DNA from: an endosymbiont of Galathealinum brachiosum
Lineage (GTDB): Bacteria; Pseudomonadota; Gammaproteobacteria; SZUA-229
Direction of reading: 5' to 3'
Assembly (NCBI GenBank): GCA_003349885.1
Contig: QFXC01000011.1
Location: forward strand, 248,001 to 312,000
Length of the DNA: 64,000 nt
Position numbers and translations under genes: made by a program. Below the pieces are notes generated by a model that saw nothing but the letters and a program-made list of their open reading frames with translations, was not told where the DNA came from and made no database searches. This document shows positions 1 through 9,228 of the stretch, piece by piece; the stretch's first letter is position 1; every line of letters begins with the position of its first letter.

Positions 1-51
1 AAATTTAGATACTAGCTTCAAACAGACAATTCCAGATTTTAATGCTTTCAT

Positions 52-87
52 GCTGAACCAGCCCTCCCATCTGGCTCAGCGCCTTTT
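52..87 (+). terminator. Probable intrinsic terminator of a gene left of the window
   Basis: Two 10-base arms (52-61 and 71-80) pair at 9 of 10 positions around a 9-base loop and are followed by GCC and a short T run. It would end transcription of a plus-strand gene lying before the window. No coding region is visible before it inside the window. Confidence 0.45.
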
Positions 88-97
88 AAAACTCAGG

Positions 98-170
98 AGT
101 TTCGCAGCTCAACTGGTTAGAGCATCGACTTATAACCGACAGGTCGAGTATTCGAGCCATTACAGGCCAG
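98..170 (+). pseudogene. Degenerate tRNA-like remnant
   Basis: The stretch is 73 bases, the canonical tRNA length. It has a perfect D arm (GCTCAACTGGTTAGAGC, 107-123), a 7-base anticodon loop CTTATAA (anticodon TAT if functional) and a T loop TTCGAGC (151-157). The anticodon stem pairs at only about 3 of 5 positions, the T stem at about 3 of 5, and the acceptor halves (98-104 and 163-169) do not pair. I read it as a decayed tRNA rather than a working one. It may mark an old integration or recombination site, but no integrase is nearby. Confidence 0.5.
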
Positions 171-173
171 TAT

Positions 174-812
174 TCAGCTTCCTGCCTTTTTACTCGCCAC
201 GCCCTTAATAGTAGGCGTGACAATCGGTGGTCCGCCAATAGAATTAACCCTTTCAATTAACTCAAACTTAAACCCCACATTATTTATTTCAGCTTCAGTA
301 TCACGCGTTAAGTGACAATTTCCGCACATTGATTTCCAGAAAGGCTGAAAAAATCTCTGCCACTTGATCAGACCAGGCGCATCACTTGCCACTACATGCT
401 CCAGGAAATATAATTTTCCATCTGGTTTAAGTACGCGTTTTATTTCTTTTAATGCCTGCTCAGGAGATTCGACTGAACACAAAACCAGAGTTGAAACTAC
501 AGCATCAAATTCACCATCCTGAAAATTAAGCTGACTCGCAGATGAATCATTTGTTTTAATGTCATTCCTGCCACTGTCGATCACCGCTTTCTTTAATAAC
601 TTATGCATGTGCGCATCAGGCTCAGTTAATACCAGGCTACTAATTGAACCTGGATAATGACTTAAATTAATTCCCGTTCCACTGCCAATTTCCAGAACAT
701 CCCCCTTTATGCCTGACAACAGCTCTCTTCTCCATTTAGAAAAAGATTGCTCTTCAATTTTTTTCATAGATGAATCATAAAACTTTGCCATAAAATATGA
801 TCTGATAGACAT
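174..812 (-). CDS. Class I SAM-dependent methyltransferase
   Basis: The protein (213 aa from the ATG at 812) has the Rossmann-type motif I EIGSGTGINLSHYP, then the acidic TEPDAHM turn and a Methyltransf_11-like core. Its C-terminal part (FWKSMCGNCHLTRDTE) resembles the METTL7/TMT1-like branch of small-molecule methyltransferases, some of which methylate thiols; the substrate here is unknown. A GTG at 839 would give 221 aa but would overlap the upstream gene by 17 bases. The ATG at 812 has AGG about 10 bases ahead and clears that gene, so I prefer it. It is the last gene of a minus-strand run with the DUF2141 and FadL-like genes, hinting at processing of a hydrophobic substrate. Confidence 0.8.
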   Translation of the reverse strand: MSIRSYFMAKFYDSSMKKIEEQSFSKWRRELLSGIKGDVLEIGSGTGINLSHYPGSISSLVLTEPDAHMHKLLKKAVIDSGRNDIKTNDSSASQLNFQDGEFDAVVSTLVLCSVESPEQALKEIKRVLKPDGKLYFLEHVVASDAPGLIKWQRFFQPFWKSMCGNCHLTRDTEAEINNVGFKFELIERVNSIGGPPIVTPTIKGVASKKAGS

Positions 813-822
813 TGTATTTAAC

Positions 823-1269
823 CTATTCTTCAGCCGCACCCAGTTTTATATGAATTGTCTGCGATTCATTAATCTCAAATGAGGCATCCTCGAAAGAAGG
901 CGGTCCAAAAAAACCTTTAGCATTATTCGAGACCCCTACCAGCTCCGTTGGAATACCCATAAAACCCGTATTAAGCATGCCATTGTTATCCTCATCATAT
1001 GCAATACTAACTGCATAAACACCTTTATATATTAAACTTACAACGAAATACCCTCCTCCATTCGAATCAACTTTTTCTATTATTTCTATTATTGGTTTTT
1101 TTAAAAAATCGTCTTCACTATTGAACAAAGAAAATATCAATTGTCCCTTATCCGCAATAGCACCGCTCACATTTACAGTTAATTTTATATTATTTTTTTC
1201 TGCATAAGAAACGTCACTAAATAATATTAATACGCATACAATCATTAAAATATGATTAACTCTATCCAT
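823..1269 (-). CDS. DUF2141 family secreted protein
   Basis: The 148-aa product has a signal peptide (hydrophobic residues about 7-23, probable cleavage after SYA) followed by a small beta-rich DUF2141 domain. The family signature is clear in the C-terminal half: a Ca-binding-like DEDNNGMLNT stretch, then GIPTE, SNNAKGFFGPPSFEDA. The function of the family is unknown; members are exported. It lies 42 bases after the FadL-like gene and just before the methyltransferase, so the three are probably one transcript. The ATG has GAGAAG upstream as a plausible ribosome site. Confidence 0.85.
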   Translation of the reverse strand: MDRVNHILMIVCVLILFSDVSYAEKNNIKLTVNVSGAIADKGQLIFSLFNSEDDFLKKPIIEIIEKVDSNGGGYFVVSLIYKGVYAVSIAYDEDNNGMLNTGFMGIPTELVGVSNNAKGFFGPPSFEDASFEINESQTIHIKLGAAEE

Positions 1270-1311
1270 TTAACTTCTCATAATCATTATAAGTAGCACA
1301 AACACATCTAT

Positions 1312-2724
1312 TTAAAAGTAAATAGATGTGGCAAGCATAAAGCTTAATGTTTTTAATTCTGATTTTAAATTTATACCTTCCCCAGTAACCGGATCATTAA
1401 ATGCATCTGCTGGATTATCGCCCTGAGAATAATACAAACCATATGAAATACTTGCCGTCTTACTCACGTGCGTCATGCCAGTTGTTAGACCTATAAAATC
1501 CATCTGATTGAACACCTCATTTCTCAACCCGCCTGGCGCATTATCCAGAAATAAACCCATATTGAAATATTTATCTTCTGCCACTCTAATCCGACTACCC
1601 AATGCTATATTTACAACAGAACCTGTTTCATATTGCGCACCATCAAGCGTAAATATTTCATCATTATAAATCGCCAGATGAGATTGCTGTACGTTCCTTG
1701 ATTCAGCACCTCCTAACATTTGATATGGACTTATTGCATCATAATAATTTATATCCAGCTCCAGTTCGTAATCTGCTTCTTTCCAGGCCAACCCTAAAGA
1801 TATCGAGAGAGGTAGTTTATAGTTAAAATCAGTATTCGGATTTAATGTATGTGTAAAATCAGAAAATCGAGAGTCAGGTATATCATCTAAACCAATAGAA
1901 TCTTCATCCAGTTCAGTGAATACAAAACCATCATCTGAAGCAGTATCAGTGAGTGAACTCGTTGCACTGCGCATCATCAAGCCCAGTGTCATTTTAGAAC
2001 TTATATCCCATTGCAACCCCAGTTCATAACCTAGCAACCAGGCAGACGCATCATAACGTGTATTTAATACAGAATTATAAAAAGGCACGCCTCCAGCAGC
2101 CGGTTGATAGGTAACTGCATTTTCCTGAATATGCAAATCAACTGAATATGCTCTTATGCCAAAACCATATCTTAAATTTGGCTGCGCAGTAAACCCAAAC
2201 GAAATGCCCGGGGAAAATATTTCAAATTTGGCACTATTGGAATAATCTGAAAACAACTGAACATCAAGATGCTCTCTTATATCAAGTGGATCACCAGGAT
2301 TTTTTTTAATATTGTAAAGATCATTAATGCTTTGCTGCCCACTATAAGAAAAACTGGTCGGTACAACAATCGACCACCCCATGGTGGCCCCTTTACCCAA
2401 ACGCACTACACCACCAACAAAATTAGCTGTTGCTGATATAGAACTAACTGAGTCATTCGTCCCTACCTCAGATTTATTATATTCATTCAAAGAAGCATTA
2501 CCGCTTATTGAATTACGCTGCACACTTCCCAGCCCTGCCGGGTTATACCATGTTGCTGAAGCATCCTGCACGCGAGCCACATACGCACCGCCTTGCATAC
2601 CACCGGCTTCTCCAATGGGCGTTCTGTTATAATTATTTATAATAATATAGGTGGCATGTGAATCAAGACATACAAACAGAAGAGAAATCGTTAAAAAAAC
2701 TTTATTGAATTGTATTTTTATCAT
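1312..2724 (-). CDS. OMPP1/FadL-type outer membrane transport protein
   Basis: The 470-aa protein has a signal peptide ending near DSHA, the FadL-family N-terminal region with the DASATWYNPAGL motif (roughly residues 54-65), alternating beta-strand patterns and a C-terminal aromatic residue (SIYF), as expected for an outer membrane barrel. The family moves hydrophobic molecules such as long-chain fatty acids or aromatics across the outer membrane; the substrate here is not evident. The ATG is preceded by AGAGGG at 8 bases. It heads an apparent operon with the DUF2141 and methyltransferase genes, and is divergent from the cupin gene. Confidence 0.88.
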   Translation of the reverse strand: MIKIQFNKVFLTISLLFVCLDSHATYIIINNYNRTPIGEAGGMQGGAYVARVQDASATWYNPAGLGSVQRNSISGNASLNEYNKSEVGTNDSVSSISATANFVGGVVRLGKGATMGWSIVVPTSFSYSGQQSINDLYNIKKNPGDPLDIREHLDVQLFSDYSNSAKFEIFSPGISFGFTAQPNLRYGFGIRAYSVDLHIQENAVTYQPAAGGVPFYNSVLNTRYDASAWLLGYELGLQWDISSKMTLGLMMRSATSSLTDTASDDGFVFTELDEDSIGLDDIPDSRFSDFTHTLNPNTDFNYKLPLSISLGLAWKEADYELELDINYYDAISPYQMLGGAESRNVQQSHLAIYNDEIFTLDGAQYETGSVVNIALGSRIRVAEDKYFNMGLFLDNAPGGLRNEVFNQMDFIGLTTGMTHVSKTASISYGLYYSQGDNPADAFNDPVTGEGINLKSELKTLSFMLATSIYF

Positions 2725-2872
2725 TTATTTACCCTCTTAAAAGCAAAGCAAGGTCAGTCAAACTAAACGAACAAATACTTATTTAGACTACTTAAGCCAA
2801 AGACACAAGCAACATGCACGTGTTACTGTTAATTTCACGCCAGGTACATTATTAAATTTAAGAGTATATTTT

Positions 2873-3241
2873 ATGCCTAAATCCACTCAAACTTACTGGA
2901 ATCCATTAATATCAGCTAACGATAACAAGTGGACCACAATAAACGGTCTTGAAGGTTTAGCAGAAGAACTAACTCTTAGTTTCGATAATGCTTCTGGTGA
3001 ATACACACGATTAACTCGATTTTTAGCTGGAGCAGATACAACAGAGTTTGGAGCTAAAGTTCACGACTACCCAGAGGAAGTATTTATCGTTAGCGGCCGA
3101 TTATATGATTACGCCTTTGATATCTGGTTAGAAACTGGCCATTATGCTAGCCGCCCAGCCGGTGAAAATCATGGTCCATTTAAAACTGACGATGGCTGCG
3201 TTGTTCTTGAAATTTCTTTCCCTAATAAGATTAATGAATAA
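2873..3241 (+). CDS. Cupin domain protein (ChrR-like cupin)
   Basis: This 122-aa soluble protein is a single beta-barrel cupin. The two cupin motifs can be made out around AKVHDYPEEVFIVSG (His and Glu as likely metal ligands) and around AGENHGPFKTDDG (second His). The closest resemblance by eye is to the ChrR/acetylacetone dioxygenase-like cupins, but no reaction can be assigned. It is divergent from the FadL-like gene (148 bases between them) and 58 bases ahead of the glycosyltransferase. Confidence 0.8.
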   Translation: MPKSTQTYWNPLISANDNKWTTINGLEGLAEELTLSFDNASGEYTRLTRFLAGADTTEFGAKVHDYPEEVFIVSGRLYDYAFDIWLETGHYASRPAGENHGPFKTDDGCVVLEISFPNKINE

Positions 3242-3299
3242 TATAATCTTAAATTATATTAAAAATTTCAGCTCACAATTTAATTACCCCTGAAAAGAT

Positions 3300-4541
3300 A
3301 TGACCAAAAAAGCATTAATTATTGGATATGTATGGCCAGAACCGGATTCGTCTGCTGCTGGCAGACATATGATGTCAATTTTGCGCCTGTTTAAAAAACA
3401 AAATTGGCACGTCGAATTTGCAACACCCTCTCAACCAACAGATCACATGATTGACCTAACTAATGAAGGTATATCAAGTCAGAATATAAATCTGAACTGT
3501 GACAGTTTTGACACTTACATTTGCCAATATAAACCAGACATTGTTATGTTTGATCGATTTATGATGGAAGAACAATTTGGTTGGAGAATAGATAAATTTT
3601 GCCCTGATGCATTAAAAATACTGGATACTGAAGACCTCCAGTGTTTACGCCATGCCAGGCATCAGGCATATAAAGGTGGACGTGAACTTACACAAGCAGA
3701 TTTGTTTAACGATATCGCCAAACGCGAGATAGCTGCCATATTACGCTGCGACATTTCTTTAATCATTTCATCTTTCGAAATGGATTTATTAGTCAATACT
3801 TTTAATGTAAATGTAAACTTACTTCATCACCTTCCATTTATGGTTGAGCTGAATGCCTGCCCGACCAGAACGCTGCCATTTTCCTCAAGAAAACATTTTA
3901 TGACCATAGGAAATTTTAGACATGCTCCAAACTGGGATGCTGTTTTATATTTACAAACCATTTGGCCTCTAATTCGAAAAAAAATACCTGACGCTGAATT
4001 ACATATCTATGGTTCTTACCCACCGCCTAAAGCAACAGCTTTAAATAATCCTAAAACCGGATTTTTGATTAAAGGCTGGACTAAAGATGCATACTCAGCC
4101 ATTCAAAAATCGCGTATCTGTTTAGCGCCTATTAGATTTGGTGCCGGAATTAAAGGGAAATTATTAGATGCCATGATCATGCAAACACCAAGCATCACAA
4201 CGACAACGGGAAGTGAAGGCATGCATAACCAGGAAACCTGGCCCGGTTTCGTTACGGATGACTTGACCGAGTTTGTCGATTCAGCTGTTGATTTATATAA
4301 TAATGAAGATAAATGGATAGATGCTCAGACACATGCAAAACAATTATTATATTCTCGATATGACGGTCTTAAATTAGGTAAAAACCTTATATCTAGAATT
4401 AATGAAATTGAATCCAGTTTATCTGAACATAGATTAAACAATTTTACAGGCGCAATGCTTAAACATCATTCAATGATGAGCACTAAATACATGTCACAAT
4501 GGATATCTGAAAAAAATAAAAAAAATAAGACTAATGCATGA
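3300..4541 (+). CDS. Glycosyltransferase, GT4-like
   Basis: The 413-aa protein has the two-domain GT-B layout. The N-terminal half starts with a beta-alpha unit and a Gly-rich turn (SSAAGRHMMSILRLF). The C-terminal half holds the nucleotide-sugar part (FMTIGNFRHAPNWDA, then HIYGSYPPP, APIRFGAGIKGKLLDAM and the EGM end of the EX7E-type region). It probably transfers a sugar to a surface glycan or lipid. No other glycan genes adjoin it, so acceptor and sugar are unknown. The last 40 residues are Lys/Asn-rich and may be an unstructured tail. Confidence 0.85.
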   Translation: MTKKALIIGYVWPEPDSSAAGRHMMSILRLFKKQNWHVEFATPSQPTDHMIDLTNEGISSQNINLNCDSFDTYICQYKPDIVMFDRFMMEEQFGWRIDKFCPDALKILDTEDLQCLRHARHQAYKGGRELTQADLFNDIAKREIAAILRCDISLIISSFEMDLLVNTFNVNVNLLHHLPFMVELNACPTRTLPFSSRKHFMTIGNFRHAPNWDAVLYLQTIWPLIRKKIPDAELHIYGSYPPPKATALNNPKTGFLIKGWTKDAYSAIQKSRICLAPIRFGAGIKGKLLDAMIMQTPSITTTTGSEGMHNQETWPGFVTDDLTEFVDSAVDLYNNEDKWIDAQTHAKQLLYSRYDGLKLGKNLISRINEIESSLSEHRLNNFTGAMLKHHSMMSTKYMSQWISEKNKKNKTNA

Positions 4542-4566
4542 GCATTTTTATTAATTAATTTTTTGT

Positions 4567-6408
4567 TTATTTACCGCGGGATTTAATACCTGAAACTAAC
4601 TGACGGAACACATCAAGCGCAGATTGTAGCTCTTCACATTTTTCTGCTTTCGCTTTACTCCCATGACGTATAACAAACTCAGCAGTATCAATCGCCCTTT
4701 GACTGCGTGGGTTTTTAGGGCAAAGTTCAATATTCAGATATTTGTCCAGTGTTCGGGTAGTTGGCGTCGACTTATCCATATATACCGGCCATATATTACT
4801 TTCTTCTGCCAGCTCCAGCTTGGTTCTACCAATATCATGCTCCCAGCAGGTCAGTGCCAGATTCATTACTTTTACAACGTGCTCCCTTAACTGTGCTTTC
4901 TGAGTATCTTCAACATTATCGACACCCGTAAGGCCTGCCATATCTATTCCCGAAACAGCACCCGGATTATCCTTAGCAAACGCCAGAAGGCTGCTTAGTG
5001 TCTGCTCAACTGCATTCAATCGTTGATCATTTTGTGTTGAAGAGTCTTGCTGGCTATTTGACTTCGAGTTTAATGCAATGGCAAATCCACTTTTTCCCAT
5101 TACATCAACGCTATTTATAATCGCATCATGAAGAAACACATGGCCATCTTTGTGTTTACAATTCAGCTGTATATAGTCATTTTCTTTCTGTGAATTATCG
5201 TTATCATCATTGTTTATTAATGAAGCAATATCATCTGTAAACAGATCAGCTATATCAAGATCCACTATTTCATCACTGGCATAACCAAATAAACGGGTAG
5301 CACCCTCATTAAAATAGACCGCATCATGATCATGATCAAAACACATCAACGCACTATCATCCAGATCAAGCAACCGTTGTAAATCATTTGTACGCATTCT
5401 GACCTGCGCGGTCATTGAATTAAACGCGTCAGCAAGAATATGAAATTCCCTTAAACCCTTATTACTCACTGTCAATTCAAGCTTTCCGTGAGTTATCTGT
5501 GCCATATCACCTATCAAGCGGCTAACTGGTGTAAACATAAATCTGTTAAACATCCATAAAGCAAATAATAACGTACTCAGAGACAATAAAAGAAATCCGC
5601 TAATCGTCATAATCTGCGTCTGCTCCATTTCACTATTCAGCTCATCAATGTTCTCGTAACCGACAATTTTAAAAGCAGGTGTTCCATCAGATGCATGCAG
5701 GATAAATTCAACCGGCAGATGACCGTCCGTTATCTGCTGTGTATTTGCGTTAATCTGCTCACCTGTCATAGAGTACATACGTACAGGCGTTCTGGTGATT
5801 TTGCCAATATCAGGCAGATTAAAGACAGGGTTGACCACTACTTCCAGATAACCCACCGGGCGAAGCCCTCCTAGTGGTACCAGAGTAGAAAACATCGGCC
5901 CATCAGCAGATATCCAGAGCGCATCAATCGCCTTTAGACGATCTGAAGGCGGCCTCTGATTGAGAATCGTTGAAATAAAAGCGGGTAGATTCTTACCCAT
6001 ATTATCTGGACCCTCGCTATTTTGCCCTATAAGCTCGAGATTCAGGTTATATACTCTGATTTTTTTAAGGTCTATATCTGAAAAACCCACGAAACCATTT
6101 ATAAAGGGATCATCAAGCAATTTTTCAAGCTTCCCCTTATTAACCGTATCATTTGAAGATCTGAATAGTGAGACCAGCTCTTTACTGTGACCCAGCTTCA
6201 TACCCAGATCAAAATTGTGACTCCTGACCTGCTTAAGCATCTCATGTGATGCAACCTCAATAACACGTGACAGGCTGTTTATCTGGGCATCCAGAGCCGA
6301 ACGTTTAAAATAACTGCCCGCAAACATGGACAGCACGATAGCGGTGACGCCAATCATACTGAAAATACCAATGGTCAGGGACTTAATTGAAAGTGACTCA
6401 ATTCTCAT
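4567..6408 (-). CDS. Membrane sensor with HAMP and PAS domains, unknown output domain
   Basis: The 613-aa protein has a transmembrane helix near residues 13-33, a large extracytoplasmic sensor region (about 35-265), a second transmembrane helix (about 267-290), a HAMP linker (VSRLIGDMAQITHGKLELTV) and a PAS domain (about 345-450). The last 110 residues or so are a compact domain with LELAEESNIWPVYMDKST and TRTLDKYL. There is no histidine kinase, GGDEF, EAL or chemoreceptor signalling domain. The C-terminal domain is the likely output and I do not recognise it. It lies 61 bases after the rhodanese gene on the same strand. Confidence 0.8.
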   Translation of the reverse strand: MRIESLSIKSLTIGIFSMIGVTAIVLSMFAGSYFKRSALDAQINSLSRVIEVASHEMLKQVRSHNFDLGMKLGHSKELVSLFRSSNDTVNKGKLEKLLDDPFINGFVGFSDIDLKKIRVYNLNLELIGQNSEGPDNMGKNLPAFISTILNQRPPSDRLKAIDALWISADGPMFSTLVPLGGLRPVGYLEVVVNPVFNLPDIGKITRTPVRMYSMTGEQINANTQQITDGHLPVEFILHASDGTPAFKIVGYENIDELNSEMEQTQIMTISGFLLLSLSTLLFALWMFNRFMFTPVSRLIGDMAQITHGKLELTVSNKGLREFHILADAFNSMTAQVRMRTNDLQRLLDLDDSALMCFDHDHDAVYFNEGATRLFGYASDEIVDLDIADLFTDDIASLINNDDNDNSQKENDYIQLNCKHKDGHVFLHDAIINSVDVMGKSGFAIALNSKSNSQQDSSTQNDQRLNAVEQTLSSLLAFAKDNPGAVSGIDMAGLTGVDNVEDTQKAQLREHVVKVMNLALTCWEHDIGRTKLELAEESNIWPVYMDKSTPTTRTLDKYLNIELCPKNPRSQRAIDTAEFVIRHGSKAKAEKCEELQSALDVFRQLVSGIKSRGK

Positions 6409-6469
6409 GAATGTATTATAAACCGTTTATAACTTAATACTGTGTGACGTATGACACCTGAAACCCACC

Positions 6470-6919
6470 TTAATCAATAATTACTGGAAGACGCTTTTCT
6501 GTCCATTCTTTCCAGCCTCCCCGAAACCAGATTAATCGACTATAACCCCAGGACTTTGCTTTATTAATAGAATCACTACTTCTGAGGCAACGGGTACCAT
6601 TACAATAGAAAAGAATAGCTCTGGTTTTGTCAGGTGATAACCGTTCCAGGCCTTCACGCGTTAATATACTGTTTAAAATATTGACTGCGCCCTCTATATG
6701 CCCCTTCTGAAATTCGGTTTTTTTGCGCGAATCGATAATAATTAAATCCGGGCTGCCTAGAATCAGATCGATAACCTCTTCAGCAGTAACGATGGTTACA
6801 TTCTGTATGGCATCAGGAGCATGCGGTTTTTGACCTGCAAATACAGTCGATGTGATGAAGAATAAAACAAACAGGGTGGTTTTTTTGAAAAAGCAATAAT
6901 CAGGACAATATTTGAACAT
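6470..6919 (-). CDS. Exported rhodanese-like sulfurtransferase
   Basis: The 149-aa protein has a signal peptide (charged start, hydrophobic residues about 14-27, cleavage likely after VFA) and one rhodanese domain. The IIDSRKKTEFQKGHIEGAVN strand-helix unit is typical, and the active-site loop is FYCNGTRC with Cys106 as the probable persulfide-carrying residue. It should work in the periplasm on thiosulfate, persulfide or another sulfane sulfur. It precedes the HAMP/PAS sensor gene, so sensor and rhodanese may be co-transcribed. Confidence 0.85.
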   Translation of the reverse strand: MFKYCPDYCFFKKTTLFVLFFITSTVFAGQKPHAPDAIQNVTIVTAEEVIDLILGSPDLIIIDSRKKTEFQKGHIEGAVNILNSILTREGLERLSPDKTRAILFYCNGTRCLRSSDSINKAKSWGYSRLIWFRGGWKEWTEKRLPVIID

Positions 6920-7049
6920 TCGATAACCAGTAATTTATATTCGATAAGCGCTATTGAAGCGCGTTGATGTTGCGGGTGCCCAGTATATAGACATATAGTA
7001 TTATCTAAAGGTTAGACTTGATTTCTACCATTGTCCAGACCGGAAACCG

Positions 7050-9023
7050 TCAGACAGGTATAGTTAATGTAAATATAGCGCCTTCACCAAGCCCTTTACT
7101 TTCTACGCTAATGAGCCCTCCCAGCTCCTTCGCCATCAAGGCACTGTGATGCAAACCATATCCATGACCGCCTATCCTCTTCTTAAATCCAAATTCAAAT
7201 ATTCTCGCCACATCTTTCTCTTCTATACCTATACCATTGTCTTCAACAGAATATACGACTTCATCTTTTTTCCTGACTATTTTAACCACAATAATTTTCG
7301 ACACCTGCTTACCATTCAAAACAGCATATTTTGCATTGCTAATCAGATTGACCAGAATTTGAATTAACTTATGTTTATCTACCAATACTACAGGATCATT
7401 TTCATACGAACGAACAAGATTAACTCCATGCTTTTTCAAACTGGATATATTTATATTAATCGCATCTTCCAGAACTGTGCTGGCTTTAACTTTATCAATA
7501 ACACCCATTTTTCCTGAATAGGTTTGCTGCATAGATATAATGCTTTTTATATGGTCGACATTACCTGCCAGTGTTTCTATTTCCTCTAACTGATTTTCCT
7601 TATCCTGTTTCACATGCTCTGACAACTGCTCTATATATTCAATTATTAACTTTCCTTTCTCATCATTTTCAAGAAACTCTGCAAGATTATCTCTATTTTC
7701 AGATAACATGGTTGCTAGTTTTTCTATATTATCCAGACGCCCTACTTTTATCTGATCTTTTAACAGGGCCGTTGATACATTAACACTATTTAAAACATTC
7801 CCTACATTATGCAATACACCACTTGCAACTTCGGCCATGCCGGCACTTCTCGCAATATCAACCATTTTTTTATTTAGCTCATTTAATTCTGATGTTCTAT
7901 CCAGTACTTTTTGCTCTAGATTATTATTTGCTTCCAATAACTCCTGCTGATTTTTTTCTCTTTCAGTAACGTCACGTATAACCATTTGAACATACTTATT
8001 ACCTTCCAGCTCAATGCCTGTTAATTCAACGTCGGCAGGAAAACCCTTTCCTTTATCATTAACAAACTCCCACTGATATCTTCTTTTAACGTCAACAAGA
8101 ACATGGTTTATCGCACTAAATATTTCATCACTATCATCTGATGATTTCACATCTGAAAATTTCGAATAATAATCCAGACCAACTCTATTCAACTCCTTTA
8201 ATGAACTCACACCAAACATACTTAATGCATTAACATTTCCATCAATAACATTATGCATTTCAAGAACCAGCACAGCGTCCATGCTACCTTCTATTAATGC
8301 TTTGAATTTCATACTTTCATTTTCAATATCCACCGCCTGTTGAGAAAGGCGTTTAATCATATAAGATGTCATAAAAAATATAACTATAACTACAACCGAA
8401 CTTAACAATACAACTTTTTTTACAGCTGCTTCCTGTGAACTTCGAGTTTCTTCAACGTTTAATGAATTAATGCTTTTCTGACTTATCAACATATTATCTA
8501 ACAAGGAAAACACTCCCACCTGATAGACAAAGTGTTCGTTTAATTTTTTCATTGCACCATCTATATTCCCATCCATCTTCATTTGATGCATTTCATACTG
8601 AAGCGCCACTGCTTTTTTTGATAATTCTCGCTGTTCGCTTAAAAACTTTATTTCATTATTATTTTCACCTTCATTTAATACCTGTTTCTTATAAGCTTCT
8701 CGAGCGATTAAAAACTTTGTTCCTTCATTTCTGAAGCCCATCCATTCATCATCAATCACAAAAATATCATTAGAAGCCAGCATTTTCATTATATGCAAAT
8801 TACGCTCTCTTGCCGCTATACGCATATCGTATATATATGCTGTTTTTACCTGAGAGGTAACCATATTTTCTAATTTTTCATTTAAAGACTTCAACGCATA
8901 CCATGAAGTTAAACCAATAACAGTAACCAGAACACATGACATAAGAAGACCCGCCGCAAGGGTTAATCTTATGTTTCTGGCAATACTAAGACGTTTAGGA
9001 TTTATGAGCGGTATATACAACAT
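7050..9023 (-). CDS. Membrane histidine kinase with four-helix-bundle sensor and PAS domain
   Basis: From the ATG at 9023 the protein is 657 aa; a TTG at 9035 would add four residues and neither has a clear ribosome site. Order: transmembrane helix (about 23-48), an extracytoplasmic helical MCP-type sensor domain with MRIAARERNLHIMKML, a second transmembrane helix (about 208-226), PAS (about 240-365), coiled coil, an atypical phosphoacceptor helix with LHNVGNVLNSV, then an ATPase domain with N box (LVNLISNAKYAVL), DNGIGI and GGHGYGLHHSALMA. No response regulator gene adjoins it, so it is an orphan kinase here. Confidence 0.88.
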   Translation of the reverse strand: MLYIPLINPKRLSIARNIRLTLAAGLLMSCVLVTVIGLTSWYALKSLNEKLENMVTSQVKTAYIYDMRIAARERNLHIMKMLASNDIFVIDDEWMGFRNEGTKFLIAREAYKKQVLNEGENNNEIKFLSEQRELSKKAVALQYEMHQMKMDGNIDGAMKKLNEHFVYQVGVFSLLDNMLISQKSINSLNVEETRSSQEAAVKKVVLLSSVVVIVIFFMTSYMIKRLSQQAVDIENESMKFKALIEGSMDAVLVLEMHNVIDGNVNALSMFGVSSLKELNRVGLDYYSKFSDVKSSDDSDEIFSAINHVLVDVKRRYQWEFVNDKGKGFPADVELTGIELEGNKYVQMVIRDVTEREKNQQELLEANNNLEQKVLDRTSELNELNKKMVDIARSAGMAEVASGVLHNVGNVLNSVNVSTALLKDQIKVGRLDNIEKLATMLSENRDNLAEFLENDEKGKLIIEYIEQLSEHVKQDKENQLEEIETLAGNVDHIKSIISMQQTYSGKMGVIDKVKASTVLEDAININISSLKKHGVNLVRSYENDPVVLVDKHKLIQILVNLISNAKYAVLNGKQVSKIIVVKIVRKKDEVVYSVEDNGIGIEEKDVARIFEFGFKKRIGGHGYGLHHSALMAKELGGLISVESKGLGEGAIFTLTIPV

Positions 9024-9189
9024 AAACAATGACAATGATAACTTCAGTCAATCAAGTATAGTCTATGTTTTTTATCGGATAGCTAATAGCCTGAAATAGG
9101 AAAGCGATTCAGTATAAATAAAAAATTATTAATCATCCTGATAAAAGCTATTTATAGGTGAGGGGGTGTTTATAGCCGTATCATTTATA

Positions 9190-9221
9190 AAGCAAGGTAT
9201 AGAAATACTTATACCTTGCTT
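9190..9221 (-). terminator. Stem-loop terminator after gor
   Basis: Twelve-base perfect arms AAGCAAGGTATA (9190-9201) and TATACCTTGCTT (9210-9221) enclose an 8-base loop, 8 bases after the gor stop codon. The T run after it on the minus strand is short, so efficiency is uncertain. Confidence 0.6.
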
Positions 9222-9228
9222 CAAAAAT

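Noticed and set aside
2381..2632. 83-residue plus-strand frame inside the FadL-like gene
   Set aside because: It is antisense to a clear barrel protein and has no signal or motif of its own. Other frames of this kind (for example 13579-13791, 46962-47195, 63305-63709) were left out for the same reason.
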